This document shows, in pieces, positions 48,421-61,688 of a stretch of 64,000 nt of DNA. The DNA comes from Sinonovacula constricta (Eukaryota > Mollusca > Bivalvia > Cardiida > Solecurtidae): contig CM017571.1 in assembly GCA_007844125.1 (NCBI GenBank), positions 32,968,613-33,032,612 on the forward strand, written 5' to 3'. Below the pieces are notes generated by a model. It did not search any database. It saw nothing but the letters and a program-made list of their open reading frames with translations, and was not told the origin of the DNA. A program made the translations under genes and the position numbers. Positions within the stretch are counted from its first letter, which is position 1. Every line of letters starts with the position of its first letter.

Positions 48421-49629
48421 CTATCAAGAATGTTCATCCACAATAATAACTAGAACCTCAATAATCACTTATAATAAACCTGTATCAAGCAGCACGTGTA
48501 CATGGTTTGTATACTTAAAAACATAAGTACATAACTATAACCATTATTCTAAGTAATAAATAGCAACGTGAACAATCATAAAATAGCTGCAAGAATTATT
48601 CTGTACACATACAGGCATGCTTTACAGAAGAAAATGATAACATATCACTTACCTAAGTTATACAAAGAAAATTACCCAATATGCAATCAAGCAAGTTCTT
48701 CAGCCTATATTTGTAAGTATATGTATGCCCCTCTTATATTAGGAAATAATTAAGCTAGTTCTGGATTTTTGTGGTAGTTATAGTTAAACATTAGCATATG
48801 CATTGCACATATTAAGATGTAGTATCTGTTTTTGTATTTTATATAAGTGCCATTTACATATTGAATTATGTAATGACTATATATATATATTAAAACATAT
48901 CACGAATAACCTTCATGTAATACAGTTTTTATGGTACTGTTATCATAGACCAGTTTTGTTAATTCCCATACTTTGTTAAAGAGTCGTTAATTAAAATACA
49001 ATAAATAGAAACAAAAAAAGTGGCCAAACCAGATTTAGCATTGACAAAATGTTTTTGGATGTAAGGGAACATGAGCGAATACAAAAAGCAGAACAGAACA
49101 TAAATTTATTTTGATCTGTGCGAAGTAACAATGCAATTTAAACATATCAAACATAAACATTTAGTATTTAAACAACTTCAATTTTCGGGTGAGGATGTTT
49201 AATTCATTAAAAACGCTACACAAATTTATTTCTTATATTAACTGATATTTCTGATATTAATCAAGCATTAATAATGGCCGAAATGCGCCACGTTCATGCG
49301 CCAATAACTTTTCTTCCCCGCTGCTTGCTGAAATATCTGAAAAAATTTGGTTCACTTTAAATGTACTTTATTCAGATAAGTTAACTGAAACAAATACCAG
49401 TTCGATTTATTTAACAGAAATCATAACAAAGGTATACAGGTAGTTATAAAAAAAATACAAGCCTGTATTTAAATAGAAGTATATTATAGGCACAAACCTC
49501 TCTGTTACTTCTTTTTGTGGAAGCCCGCTCATTTTGATCTTTTGATCATTCATCTATCAAGACATTACAGTCTCACTCATCCAGACGCTATAGTCTCTCT
49601 TGAAAACAGTGTCACCACTCGCGCTTTCG
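48421..49629. other. Stretch without recognised features
   Basis: AT-rich; short open frames have no splice or composition support. Confidence 0.6.
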
Positions 49630-49930
49630 AGTTAATCACGACTTACAGCGTCACTATTAATCTATCGCTCCACAATCGGGTTATTGCGTCACTGTCGAGT
49701 TATATTGTCACTATCGCTCCACTATTGCATTATTGCGTAATTATCGAGCTATTGCAACACTATCAACTTATTGAGCCAATGTTGAGCTATCGCTCCACTA
49801 TCGAGTTATCGCATCAATAACGAGCTACTGAGCCATTATCAAGTTATTGCGCCACTTGCGAGCTAAAGCGCCACTTGCGAGCTGTAGGGCCATTATCGGG
49901 TTATTGCGCCACTATCTAGCTATCGCTGTG
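49630..49930. repeat. 19-bp degenerate minisatellite
   Basis: About fifteen diverged units of GAGTTATTGCGCCACTATC type. The overlapping open frame at 49515-49820 is a result of the repeat. Confidence 0.8.
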
Positions 49931-51889
49931 ATACAAGTAAACAATTCCGATTTTAAATGAGCAAATCTGCCTCATGCATCACATTGCTAAGAAGTCTATC
50001 GATGCAGTTTTGGCTTTGTAAATAAGATAATCTTCTTCAGCTGCTTGTTCAAGTCTCAAATGAAACTTATATTATTACAAAACCAAATATTGAGAAAACT
50101 TCTGTAATTTGTATCTGTTTTTACATGTTGTTGTTTTCTTGTCTTGTCGATCTGACCTGTGTGGGCATTGAGATACATAGGACATATTTTAATATCTAAA
50201 TAGTTAAAATTTGTAATACCGAATTAAACATATTTCATAAAGTACAAGTACAATTTTATAGTACAATTTTATAATATAAAAAGAAATATAAGTTGTATAC
50301 ATAGAAGAATATATCATATATATATTTTTTGGATATCTTTAACAATCAAAACAAACATTTTGAAAAAAAACATGTGTTTAACAAAACAAACGAAATAACT
50401 CGAACTAGCAGTTTTTGGTTTCTATGGATTATGATTTACTATTAGATTATTAGCTCAGGTGATCGTAGAGCATTTATCAATGCCATTGTTTACCAATTAA
50501 GAACTTTAGACCCAGGTCTGAAAGGACATAATGCTATACCTTAAAAGATTGAACAATTTCTATTATTATTTTTGTTAAACTTTAGACACAGAGTAATGAT
50601 ATATGTCAAAATTATATATGAGACGGTCTGTGCTTATTTTGAGGATGAAAATCCATATGTAACTTTAAAAATCACGGCTAGCCCCATGTTTTGTGAACCT
50701 GAAACATTTCACGTCTACATACATGTTTGTATAAAGTTAAATTGTTATACTACCGAAAATTATCTTATGTATTGTATGACTTTTGTTTTTAAAACATAGG
50801 CTCATAACCGTCTCTTGCGATAAAACAACGTTCTTTTTTGTGGACCTTCCAAGAAATTAAGCACTAATGTCCACATTAAGTACCTCTATACAGAAAAGAT
50901 CAAATCTGGCATCATCTGACCGGTGCAGTAGTGCTGTTGTAAGTACTGCACCTACTTTGTATTGCCTTATAGACTTTTCATATGGGTTTTTGTACATGTA
51001 TGTCGGTCCTATGTACAACACATGCAATGTATTTGAGATAGCTATAAGCATGGGTTCAGTGCATTTTTATGTTTTATATATTTTCCCTTGCCCTTTTTTC
51101 ACAGCCGGCTTGGTCATTTGGTTTCTTTCGTTTTTTTAATAAAATTCTAGATGCACATGAGTGATATAAGTCTAAAGCTAAGGTGAATAAAGAACTGGGA
51201 TTTTTAAAGATTAAAAAATTTGTCGCATATTCCGAGAAAATATTTCCTCACAATTTGATGTTTAACGCCTTATTATGTACAGAGACATGTACCACAATGC
51301 AAACATAAATGTGATCTTTTACCAATACATATCTATCAAAAAGTTGTTTTTTTTACAAACACTCATAACAAAAATAGTTGACACTGTGATCAATTGGACG
51401 AAGTCTGACCAGAGACCCTTGTTTGAGTTGGGTTGACCTCTTGAAAATGGCAATTGGCCCAAAATTTTAGTGTGTGTGGTTTTAGACAAGATTTCTCTAT
51501 GGAACAATTTACAACATTGTGATTGTATTTAATTTCATGCTCTCAACTGTGTAAATTACTATATGTTAGAATCAACAAGTTGTAACTTTATCCCTTAAAC
51601 AATTAAAAAAGAATGTTACATAAAATAGGCAACAAGTACTTACGAGTCAAAACTGTCATCCATCTTTTTGTGTCAAATAATTCTTAATTACATCTATACA
51701 TATTGTTTTCTCTTGGTGGTACAAAAAAATGTTGTACTTCCAATGCAAACGTACGGCTGCCACTTGTATACATATAATTAAAACTAATGCAAACATTATA
51801 TATTAGTGGACCAACATTGCAAAAACCACAAATATAAGTTTGAGAAAATGTTAGCAGGGTAGCTTTTACAATACACACAATCAACTGTC
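49931..51889. other. Stretch without recognised features
   Basis: No exon or clear repeat seen on either strand. Confidence 0.55.
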
Positions 51890-52580
51890 TGCTTAGTATT
51901 TTAAGTTGTCTTATATAATAATCTCAGCATGTGATTTACTAGCAAGAAAGAATAGAACAAGTTCGTTAAAAAATGCACTATCACAAGCAACATGAGCTTT
52001 ACTAACAAGAAAGTATAATATAAAATATTAAAAATATATTCATAACATAAATAACGTTTAAAAATATGTAGAATTGTCAACAACAAAATTTAGACACTTG
52101 TTTAAATTAAAAATAAGTAAGATTTTATTTGCAGAGATAAGCATCGTGCTTATTTATAGATTTAGAAAGAATGAACATTTGGAGTGATACTTTTCGCAGT
52201 TTGTACTGCCTTGCAATATAGCTAGTGTTCAAAATCAGATATACTTAGATTCAAATATAAGGTAAATGAAGGTAAACTCTCAGACACCACCTTTAAAGAA
52301 GTCTCCTATAATAATCTCAACACGAGCTTTACTAACAAGAAAGTATAATACAAGTTAATTAGAAATAATCATTATCACAGGCGACATGTGCTTTACTAAG
52401 AAGACAAGTTAATTAAAAAATAATCATTTCCACAAGCAACATGTGTTGTACTGACAAACAAGCACAAGTTAATTAAAAAGTTCCTTAACTCAAGCAATGT
52501 TTAAAAATATGTAGAACTATCTAAAACAAATTATAAAGTTTAAACTAAAAATAAAAAAGGTTTTTAACTTATATAAACCC
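51890..52580. repeat. Local duplication with about 50-bp tandem units
   Basis: 51905-52140 and 52300-52580 share TTTACTAACAAGAAAGTATA, CAAGCAACATG and GTTTAAAAATATGTAGAA. Inside each, units with CAAGTTAATTAAAAA and ACATGTGCTTTACTA repeat two to four times. Confidence 0.75.
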
Positions 52581-52599
52581 ATCTAGACTGTCTATTTGC

Positions 52600-52810
52600 C
52601 TGGGTAGAACCAGTACTCAGGTAGTTACCATTAGGATGATGTACAGTAAATGGTCTTGCCAAGGACAATGTTCAATTGGTGATTCAAATCCCAGCATCTT
52701 TATCAATAGTCCATGGAAACTAACATCATTTAAACAATTTGATATCTCATTAACAATTAATTAATAAACGATCAGTTACCAGCAGATCATCTAATTTTAA
52801 ATGAAGCTTT
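52600..52810 (-). repeat. Inverted counterpart of 40280-40490
   Basis: The reverse complement shares TTTAAATTAGATGATCTG, TTTCCATGGACTA and AAGACCATTTACTGTA with 40280-40490. It is probably part of the B/D inverted duplication; a dispersed repeat is the alternative. Confidence 0.7.
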
Positions 52811-53788
52811 AATCAAAGTTAAAAAAACAACATGAAACAGATTTGATCACATAAACAATACATGCATTCAGTAGCCATTGCACATAAACTAATTTTATCT
52901 TCCAAAACATCATTCTTTAATACTCTGAAATATATTCAATTAATACACTATTATATAAAACAGTTTTCAAAAAAGTACATAAAAAACAAATTAATTCACG
53001 TAGCTATAAGTTTAACATTGAGCTGCACTCACGGGTCTGGTCTTGTTTACACTTTTAAACTTTAAAATTAAATTAAGCAGGTGAGAACAAACACTATAAA
53101 AGCTAACTTTAGGCCTTAATGCCAACATAAATACTAACAAAGTAGAGCAGGTTTACCACTGTAATGTTTTTGATATTTATATTTCAAAAGGAGTAGCCTA
53201 TGTGAAACACTGCCTAGCACAGTGGATAATGTAACTGCTTACAAAGATATAGAACACTGATTTGAGCCCCACAAATATACAAATATTTATCATCTCAGCT
53301 TCATAAGCACATATAAACTATGATACAATCATGATTATTACGTGTTTGATGCCAGAATTCAGGTAAATACATGTGCCAGCTGCCATTGTATAGATTAACT
53401 TGCCCACATTCGGAGCAGATGAAATAATTATCTTACAGCAATGACGACATTCAATGTTAAATTTTAAAAATAGCCTAATTAATCATACTCTTAAGCAAGC
53501 AAAGATTGTAAAGTAACGAAAGCAACAATATATTTTAAATAAAATTTGTATAAAGGCATTGTATATACAAAAATAAACTCAGAATAAAGGTTTATATGGA
53601 AAGCCAAAATAAATTTGTAAAGATATTACACTTGCACCACGATCGAACATACATAATTCCTGTTCTAAATCCTACACACTATCCACTAGACCTCAGTTCT
53701 TCTCTTTGAATTGTTGTAAATAGTTCAATCCCTGATAACTCTCAGCTTATCAAATGATCAAGAAGTCAATATTAATAAAGGAAAAAGT

Positions 53789-53832
53789 ACACACACACGC
53801 TCGCACACACACACACATATATTTATATATAA
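53789..53832. repeat. (CA)n/(TA)n microsatellite
   Basis: A short interrupted CA run followed by a TA-rich tail. Confidence 0.9.
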
Positions 53833-53934
53833 GTCAATTTAAATACTGGTCATAAAATATTTATATGGGATCTATATTAATAAAGTCTGTATTATTTATA
53901 TAATTAAATTATCTCCTACCCATTAGTTACAGCA

Positions 53935-54640
53935 TTTTCAAGCACAGTGTCCCATGAATTTACAACAATTACTTTGGTTATTTAATTTTAATAAGATTTG
54001 TTGTTCATTTCTGCTCCTTGAAGCACTGTGACAATCTGATTGACTCTCTTACATGAACAAGATCATATAAAAGGTACTATGTTAAATGTGAAAAAATGTA
54101 TATGTTCATTTAACCGAAAACAAATATGACTTTATTTAGTTAACCATCTTCATTTCAGAAGCCTTAATTGAGTATATTTCTAATATGTTAGAGAACTTTA
54201 TCTTTACAACAACAAATGATTTAAAACATTGACGTGACAAAGAAATGAGTCTTGATTAAATATTGCATGGTTACAATAGTAAACAGTTAAATGCATAAAA
54301 CAACACAATTAAATACATATGAATTAATAGTAATTTACAGGACTTTCTTGGCACATTATGAAGGTGATCTTTTAACAGGTTTTTAATTGGACAGACATCT
54401 TTTCTTAAAATGGTTGATTAAGACAAAAATAATAGTGATATTTTTGTGTGTTTATTTTTGTTTCTAAATGAAACCGAGATCAAATTTCTCCTGATAATAA
54501 GTGCCACTTTCAGTACATTAAATCTCTCACTCATCAAACAATCAATTAGACAATCATACAATATATATGAATATATATTATAATTATTATTACAATTATT
54601 ACATATTATTATTATTGTAATAATTATAATAGGAAATGTT
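53935..54640. repeat. Direct duplication, copy 1
   Basis: Shares TTTCAAGCACAGTGTCCCAT, CCTTGAAGCACTGTGACAA, TTTACAACAACAAATGATTT and TTTCTCCTGATAATAA with 55378-56250 in the same order. Ends in an AT-rich self-complementary stretch (54560-54635). Non-coding. Confidence 0.85.
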
Positions 54641-55377
54641 GAATGATTTACTACATGCATGTAATTTGTAAACTACTGGTTGCTATGTCATTGCCTTTAC
54701 CTTACCAAATGATATTATTTGAAATGAGTTTTTTATGCATCCCTGAAGATTTTATTTAAAGTCTCATCTGTGACAAGATGAATCTTCAAAATAGTAATTG
54801 AGAAGCATAAAAGCATATTTTTTTTAATTAACCTAAGCTTTAATATTTCAAATTTAAGTCTTTACATGCTGGGCACTTTATTGAACCTATGAACATAAAC
54901 AAAAACCACCCCTAACAGCATTTCCAGCAAGTAAAGGGTTACGCCGTAACCAGCTATATTTGAAAATAACCCAGCAGCAAAAAGTACAAATTCTGATCAG
55001 AGAGCTCCCAGCAGGGATCTACACTATTTGCAAAAAGCTATGGTTAAATAGTTCATTGCATAGTTATTTGCTTTACAATAACCTTTCTAGGAAAAGTATT
55101 GTGCATCAAAATACAAACACATTATACGGCATAAGTGTGTACAATCATCATGTAATGTCAAGAGCAAGAAAAGAAAAAAGACGACATCATACATGCGAAC
55201 TAAGGTTCAAAATGAGGGGAGTTGAAAATGAGGGGGAGTTTTACACATTTTTACAAATCTCCCTACTTGGAAAAAGGTTCTCCTTTATATGAAAATAACA
55301 AATCTCGCACTTTGCTAGTGAAAATCTCCCACTTTGGCTCCATAAAAAGGTCACATGTTTGCACATGAGACAATACA

Positions 55378-56275
55378 ACTTTTTCAAGCACAGTGTCCCA
55401 TGAACTGTCAATAATCACATTTGATGTTTAATTTTAATAAAATATCTTGTTCTTTTCTGTTCCTTGAAGCACTGTGACAACCTGATTGACTTTCTTGCTT
55501 GATTTCTAACATGAACATACAAAATGTACTATGTACAATGCAAAAATATATACTAGGGAAAAAAAGACATTAAACTTTATAGCCGATACAAAGTTAATTT
55601 TATTTAAACTTTACAAAACCTCTGCTAAAATAAAATATACCACAATTGCTAGGGAATATGATACACTAAACAGTGTCCAAAAAAAGCATGCTCAGAGTCA
55701 CTAGAAACAGAGTTTTGGAATGCACGTGCTGCACTTGCAGCGCTGCTAACCTCATGAAATAATTGAATATAGATCGGTAATTACGTTTCTTTTTTCCCCT
55801 AAGTATATACCTTCATCTTACTGAAAACACGTATGTTGACTGACTATCCTTACTTAACAATCACCTTTATTTTTAGAAGTCTTACTTAGCATATTTTTAA
55901 TATGTCAGAGAACTTAAACTTTACAACAACAAATGATTTTAAAAAAAATCAGGTAAAAAAATGTACACAGGGTTACACTAATAAACAGATAAACACATAA
56001 AACACTACAATTAAATACATATGCATTAATAATAATTTGCAGGACACTCTTGACACATATGATGGTGATCTTTAACAGGTATCTTATTGGTCTTTTCTTA
56101 AAATGACTGATTAAGGCAAAAATAATAGTGATATTTTTTGTGTTTATTTTTGTTTCTCCATGAAACTGAGATCAAATTTCTCCTGATAATAAAAGCCACT
56201 TTCAGTGCATTTAATCACTCACTTATCAAACAATCAATTAAACAATCTTACAATATATATATATATATATATAAG
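55378..56275. repeat. Direct duplication, copy 2
   Basis: Second copy of the 53935-54640 unit, about 1.44 kb downstream, longer by an insertion near 55550-55860, and ending in a (TA)n run at 56250-56272. Non-coding. Confidence 0.85.
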
Positions 56276-56472
56276 ACCTAAAATGACCCCGTTCTTCCAT
56301 GGATATTTTGTGGTTTTTTTAATTAGATTTCTCCAGGGTGCATCTAGCTAACGATGCTTGTAAGCAATGAGTAAACGAAGAGGTGCAAGTGTTCTACCTC
56401 AGAGAGACAAGTTTCCCACGTTGAGGAATTACAAGGGGAGGTTAGTCAGGTTACTGTGGCAAAATTCAAACT

Positions 56473-56522
56473 TTACTTTGTTGCAGCCCCAGGCAGAACA
56501 GGATTTTGATCTAAGTCAAGTG
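56473..56522 (-). CDS. Gene D terminal coding exon
   Basis: Acceptor catttcag; 2 nt plus 15 codons and TAA. With the last base of exon 8 the joint codon is TCA (Ser), then LDLDQNPVLPGAATK. It matches the gene B terminal exon in phase, length and sequence. Confidence 0.8.
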
Positions 56523-56835
56523 CTGAAATGACAAAAAACATATCATCAGTTACAAGTAGCTATAGCTGTTACTAGCAATTACAATGCACGAAGTGAATAT
56601 AACTGGTTTAGCCCTTATCATGTTACAGTTTGATGGTCTTAGAAACTTTACTGTGATGATTTTAACCTCTGGTTTATATAACATTGAGAAATGGAAACAT
56701 ATAAGTGCATGTTTGTATGGGATGTATGGTATATGAGAAAAATATATGGCATATTAAAAAAATAAACAGTAAGCCTTACATTTAACATAACAAATAAAAA
56801 TGTGATTGAGTGTGAATATATAATTTTGTTTATAC

Positions 56836-57025
56836 TTGACACAGACACAATTATGGACCAATTTGATACTCTTGGCTATTGATAGTGGAGTAAGACCCGA
56901 AACAAATATCTTGATTGCACCATAGGAAAACTGCAAGTCAGCTGGACGCCTAGATGAAAGTTCCAATCCCAAAGGCAACTTGTGTCCACAGAGTACGACG
57001 CTATGAATTTTCCAATCAACCACCC
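56836..57025 (-). CDS. Gene D candidate exon 9 (optional exon)
   Basis: Acceptor cattag and donor AA|gtataa; 2 nt plus 62 codons plus 2 nt. It reads VVDWKIHSVVLCGHKLPLGL, ELSSRRPADLQFSYGAIK and IFVSGLTPLS. Entry phase fits exon 8 or 8b (T plus GG gives Trp). Splicing onward to the terminal exon would end translation after two codons. The broken copy in gene B (37206-37378) shows that the segment is old and once coded. Confidence 0.45.
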
Positions 57026-57393
57026 CTAATGCACCCCTTCAACATAGATTTCGCAATATTGTGTATAGGCTTTGAAACTAATACTAATAAGTAAATAGGA
57101 AAAGGTCCTATCAAATATTTTCACAGATATTTAAATTTACTCTACCTCTAGACAAAGGCATACAGGGTAAACATAAATGTGACAAAAACACAGAGACAAG
57201 GCATAACACACAAAAAGAAAAACCATCAGTTACCGCCTTGGAACAGACAGTCGGCAAAAGGACCGTCATAAGCATTGTCATAAATATTTATTTCTGTAGC
57301 CTAGATACTTTAAAATAGCCATAAGAGGTCACTAAATAGAGGCTCCTTTAGTATGATGTCAGTTAGAATCTAATCAGGGCCTCAAGTTTTTAC
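57026..57393. repeat. Intron stretch with dispersed hairpin repeat, copy 3
   Basis: 57228-57272 reads AGTTACCGCCTTGGAACAG, ACAGTCGGCAAAAGGACCG, matching the repeats at 20648 (minus) and 26295 (plus) but cut short. The rest has no feature. Confidence 0.55.
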
Positions 57394-57564
57394 ATTTGCT
57401 CCATTTAATGACACTGCCAGTCTGCAGTAGACTGTTTCTAGAACTAGGGTGCGATTCTGTGTCAGAATCTTTGTCCAAAAAGAGAGGGATGTTACATAAT
57501 TTAACTGTTGGTTTATTCAGAGAGCAGTTTATAACTACAGTGTCGCAAAGACGGTTATCCTCCC
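57394..57564 (-). CDS. Gene D candidate exon 8b (optional exon)
   Basis: Acceptor gctttcag and donor AAAT|gtaaaa; 2 nt plus 56 codons plus 1 nt, so it begins and ends in phase 1 and could be inserted or skipped without changing the frame. It reads EDNRLCDTVVINCSLNKPT, LCNIPLFLDKDSDTESHPSS and LLQTGSVIKW. The matching stretch in B has lost the acceptor and has a stop. Not recognised as a known domain. Confidence 0.45.
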
Positions 57565-59963
57565 CTGAAAGCATGCACCGTAATTTTTGCATAGTAATGC
57601 TGCACATTTTTAATGCAATGACCAGTACAGGTCTAAATGGATCAGTCCATTATTGAGCATAGGAGTGCAGTTATTTTGCATTTTTATAATTCTAAAATGT
57701 CTAAGTTTTGTTTTACACCAAATTGCATAAAATTATTTTAATTACAGCAAATACAATCACTAGACAAATATAAATACATTAAAATACCAACAACAACAGA
57801 AAACTGTCCTGGGGTACTACTTCCGGTGCACATTTACACTTAACCTCCCCTTCTAACCCTGATAAAATACAGGTCCTCATTCGTCAAACGGCGTTCTATT
57901 TTTTTTATTTCTTTATGTCTGTAACTTTTATGAAAAGATGGTAAAAACAAGATACTTTGGTTTATTTCTTTTTTACATAAAAATGTACATAGACACTCAC
58001 TCTCTACCCCCTTCCTTACGAAAGATAGATTACATAGAAATGCTCGTCGGTATATCCTTCTATGTTCGGACTGCACGCTTAAAAATTGAGATTACCTATT
58101 AGCAACATAATAGTCCATAGTCAGAAAAAGTTTGTTCTGAACAGTCTATCGAGTATGCATGGTAACATCTGACTTAAATGCAATGTAAAGATACATTACC
58201 GATTTATGTAAAGTCCCGCAATTCTAAAAAATAGCATTTCCGGTGCTTCCAGTGTGCAGGAATGCTTTTATAGCATATCTGAAGTGTTTGTGGTGAAGAG
58301 TTTAAGATTCAGGATAGGAGGGTTTCAAATTCAATCCCTTGCCCCGTCACGATAAGTTTTCAAAAGGATCTTAAATTAAATTAAAGATTCGGATGTTTAA
58401 TTCACTTGCATACAAGAAACGTTCAATGGACCCGGGATCGGAGGGTTCTGGGTTCAAACCCTAGAACTGAATGAGATTTATTTCTTTTCAAGACCTTTAT
58501 TACACGAACATTTTTCCAAAATAAACAGAATATGTTCGGACTTATTATTACGTCCTTACACCCATATTTACTAGAAAGTAATATCCTTCTTGGATAATAA
58601 GATAAATTATTTTTGTAGTTATTTCTTTCTTCTATTGAATGATATGTATCACCTTTCACTTGACAGCAACTTATGTATTCTTAATGTCATCTCAGTGCGT
58701 AATTATAAACTTGTGAGAAGAAGGTTAAGTTTAGGAAATTTTTAACATTGTTGTTTGTATACATAATACTATGCTCCAGAAAAATACAATTAAGTTTAGG
58801 AAATATTAATCATTTTTATTTGTATACATAATACTGTGTTCCAGAAAAATACTATCTGAACAATAATTATTTGTGCAATGTGGGGCTTCTGCACATGAGG
58901 ATATTTTTGCTTGTACACTTAAGTTTTATTGTTAATTATATTTATTTTGTCACTTTTTTTTCTACATATGTAACCTTTTGGAAGACCTATTAAATGATGT
59001 CGGCTTTTGCTTTTATTTTGTTTTAAACCATTCTATGGTCCTTTACGTGATACATACTTTTTCTCGAGATTTTTATATTATACTGAAAATCAAAACCTTT
59101 AAAAAAAACTTCCCTGATATGTCTTGAATACTTGCTCCCATATTGCTTTAACATGTTTTCCTTTCAGTTTTCCTTCCAGTTTTTGCATCTCCTTTGATGC
59201 TTCGTATCCAACGACTTATCTTGTAGTGTTGTAATACATGCCGGTGTTAAGAAGTAGTACCACGATGATACAAGAAAAACATTGATGTAAATCATCGAAG
59301 GACATTCAGTATATGTTTATAATGATAATCAGTTAACTAATAAACTACAAAGCCGGAAATTCGATGTGTGCTTCGTCTTAAAGTGTGCTGAAAGCATGGT
59401 CGAACAGTTGGCTTTCACATGGACATGATATGTGCTGCACTATTTGTATTGAATATTGTCTATATGAATCAAACAACTAATTTAATAATGCAACTAATCG
59501 TTTAAGAAACTCATTTAAGAAATATTGAACAAATAACAATCTAAAAAAGTATGTTCTGTGGTAAGAAGTTGAAGTGATTACTGCCTAAAAACCACCTTGT
59601 AACAACTTGGCCATTCCTATGAAATAGACATGTCTGGATACCGCAGAGGAATTATGAATGGCAAGATAACTACAGCAACACTACAGCAACAGACCATTGC
59701 CAATATCTAGTGTATTTCATAAAAGGTGCTGCGCATTCAGTATGGAAGCCAATTAAGCCTTCCTCTTAGTTTGTATAAGGTGGAAGCAGTTTCTCAGGTA
59801 GATGGTTCACATAGCATTTATTGTTCAGATGGATAAAAGCCTAGCTAGTTTTGGGAAGGTCTTTGAGTAGATGTAAGAATGCCAGCAAAGGATCACTTAT
59901 TATGTTTCTGGAGGTTCAAACATGTGAAAATGGAAAGGTAAAACAGGAGAAGCAAACACTTAC
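57565..59963. other. Intron 8 of gene D
   Basis: The part next to exon 8 aligns with the sequence after exon 8 of gene B (TACCTGAGAAACTGCT, CCACCTTATA). A region near 58430-58475 with GGGTTCTGGGTTCAAACCC resembles a tRNA box B but has no box A. Nothing else supported. Confidence 0.65.
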
Positions 59964-60197
59964 AGGGGTCAATCGATTCAATATCAGGTTGATATTGGTC
60001 CTTGAGGATATTCAGAGCGGGCTTTATTTTGCTTGCGTAGCTATAAATGCTCTGCTCTGGTTTACTTTTATCATCCAGAGCTCCATGAAGAAGACCCAGT
60101 ACAAGTCCATTTCCTGTGTCCGGGTTCATGTCACACACGACAGACCCACTGTCACCATCTTTGGAAAATCTTTGTGCTTCACTGAGAGCACAAGCTC
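59964..60197 (-). CDS. Gene D coding exon 8: catalytic-serine part
   Basis: Acceptor tttcaag, donor T|gtaagt; 2 nt plus 77 codons plus 1 nt. FSKDGDSGSVVCDM, GLVLGLLHGALDD and YSYASKIKPALNILKDQY match gene B exon 8. The exon itself is intact. Confidence 0.85.
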
Positions 60198-60586
60198 CTT
60201 GAAACATATAAAAGAATACCATATTGGTTAGTAGACCATAGTAAGAATGTGGGTAACAAGACAACCATGTCATGCAAAACATCAGATGGTCATTGCTAGC
60301 AGATGCAGGGTAATTTTTGACAGTGTCATTTACATATGTAGATTGCATATGTGAACGAGAAAAATCAGTTACTGAAATTTTTTCAACCGATTACCTAATA
60401 AAATTAATCATTATCAATTAATAATGTAGGGATTGAATTAATTTATCCATCCCAGCCTTTGTTTCTTTATATCTATATACATTACACTAACACAAAAATA
60501 TCCTTATAGTAACATCCACACTGTAACTTCAGTTTTTAAAGCAATGAAATATAATGGAAAATATACAGAAGCAATACCAAAATTAC
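60198..60586. other. Intron 7 of gene D
   Basis: Short intron, aligned with 35892-36257 of gene B (TGACATGGTTGTCTTGTTAC against TGACATGGTTGTGTTATTAC). No other feature. Confidence 0.8.
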
Positions 60587-61180
60587 CTTCAAGACTACAA
60601 TTTTCAGGAACATCTATAGCACTCTCAGCGGAGATTAGAAACACATTTGGTGGGAGCTGATCACGACCTTCAGACTTCAGCTGGTAATTGTCACATGAAA
60701 TCCATCCCTTTGTCTGAGAGGAAGCTCCAACCTGGTATACGTATCTACCAAGATATGCGCCTTCTTGATAAAACTGCCACTTCGCGGAAGACTCTTACTT
60801 CCTCAACACATTTCAAGTGTTTAGAAATCAACTTAGGCTCCATCACTTGCACCAAGGCAATGTCTGCTCTGTCGTGGGACTGCTTCAACAAGCCAAAAGG
60901 CTCATATGTCATAATTTTTTGTTTGTGTCTTTTAACTGACACCTCTTCTTTACAATCCTTAAAACAATGGTGACAAGATATAAAATGGACCGTTTTTTGG
61001 TCACTTCCATTGGTCTTTACATCAACAAAGCATCCCAAACTGCTGTAATCATACTTTTCTTTTTCTGACATCCAAACTTTCTTTTCTGCTCTAATACGGT
61101 CTCCCTGCATAACTGCGTCACCTCCTGCTAATTGTCTGCATATAGGTTCAAAAACTTCAGCTTTGTATGGAAATAAATTG
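60587..61180 (-). pseudogene. Gene D exon 7 with a 1-bp frameshift
   Basis: Acceptor attttcag, donor GAAG|gtaatt; 594 nt, where 593 would keep the frame. It reads FPYKAEVFEPICRQ, SLGCFVDVK, HFISCHHCFKDC, RADIALVQV in frame to about 60797, and after it QFYQEG, YVYQVGASSQTKG and LPPNVFLISAE in the next frame. The extra base lies near 60783-60792 (TTCCGCGAAG against TTGGACAAG in B). The His and Asp of the triad lie before the break. Confidence 0.85.
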
Positions 61181-61688
61181 CTGAAAATAAAACAGCAGAA
61201 AAGTATTCTAACAATAAAGTGTAAATGTGTATGTCTGTGTATATCAGATTAGGATAAAATGGCTGCAATAGCAGAGAAAATGGAAACTTCTGTAACCATC
61301 TGTAGCAGGTCTCTTCTTGAAAAAAATCAAATGTTAATATTTTCTTCTCACTGTCTCTTCCTTTCTGCCCCTCACTCTTTCTCACTTTTCTCTCCAAATG
61401 TATACCTAAAGTTTAATTTACTGGCTATACAAATTGTTAATCAAACAAAACTTCAAGAGTCTGGAAACATACTTATACCTGACTATGACAATGATTAAAA
61501 TGAATGATGCATCATGTTTATAAATTTAAAAAAATACTTAGGTGATTATTAATTCCCTTTAAAACTGCTGTAAAAAGATTCAACCCAACTAAATTTTCAA
61601 AACTAAACACCAAAAACCTTTTTGACTTCATACTGCAACTCATCCAAAGTCACATAAAAAGACGAAAATAAAGTGTAGAAATAATTAC
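61181..61688. other. Intron 6 of gene D
   Basis: Short intron; no other feature seen. Confidence 0.8.

Noticed and set aside
59851..60231. 126-codon plus-strand open frame
   Set aside because: It is the opposite strand of gene D exon 8.
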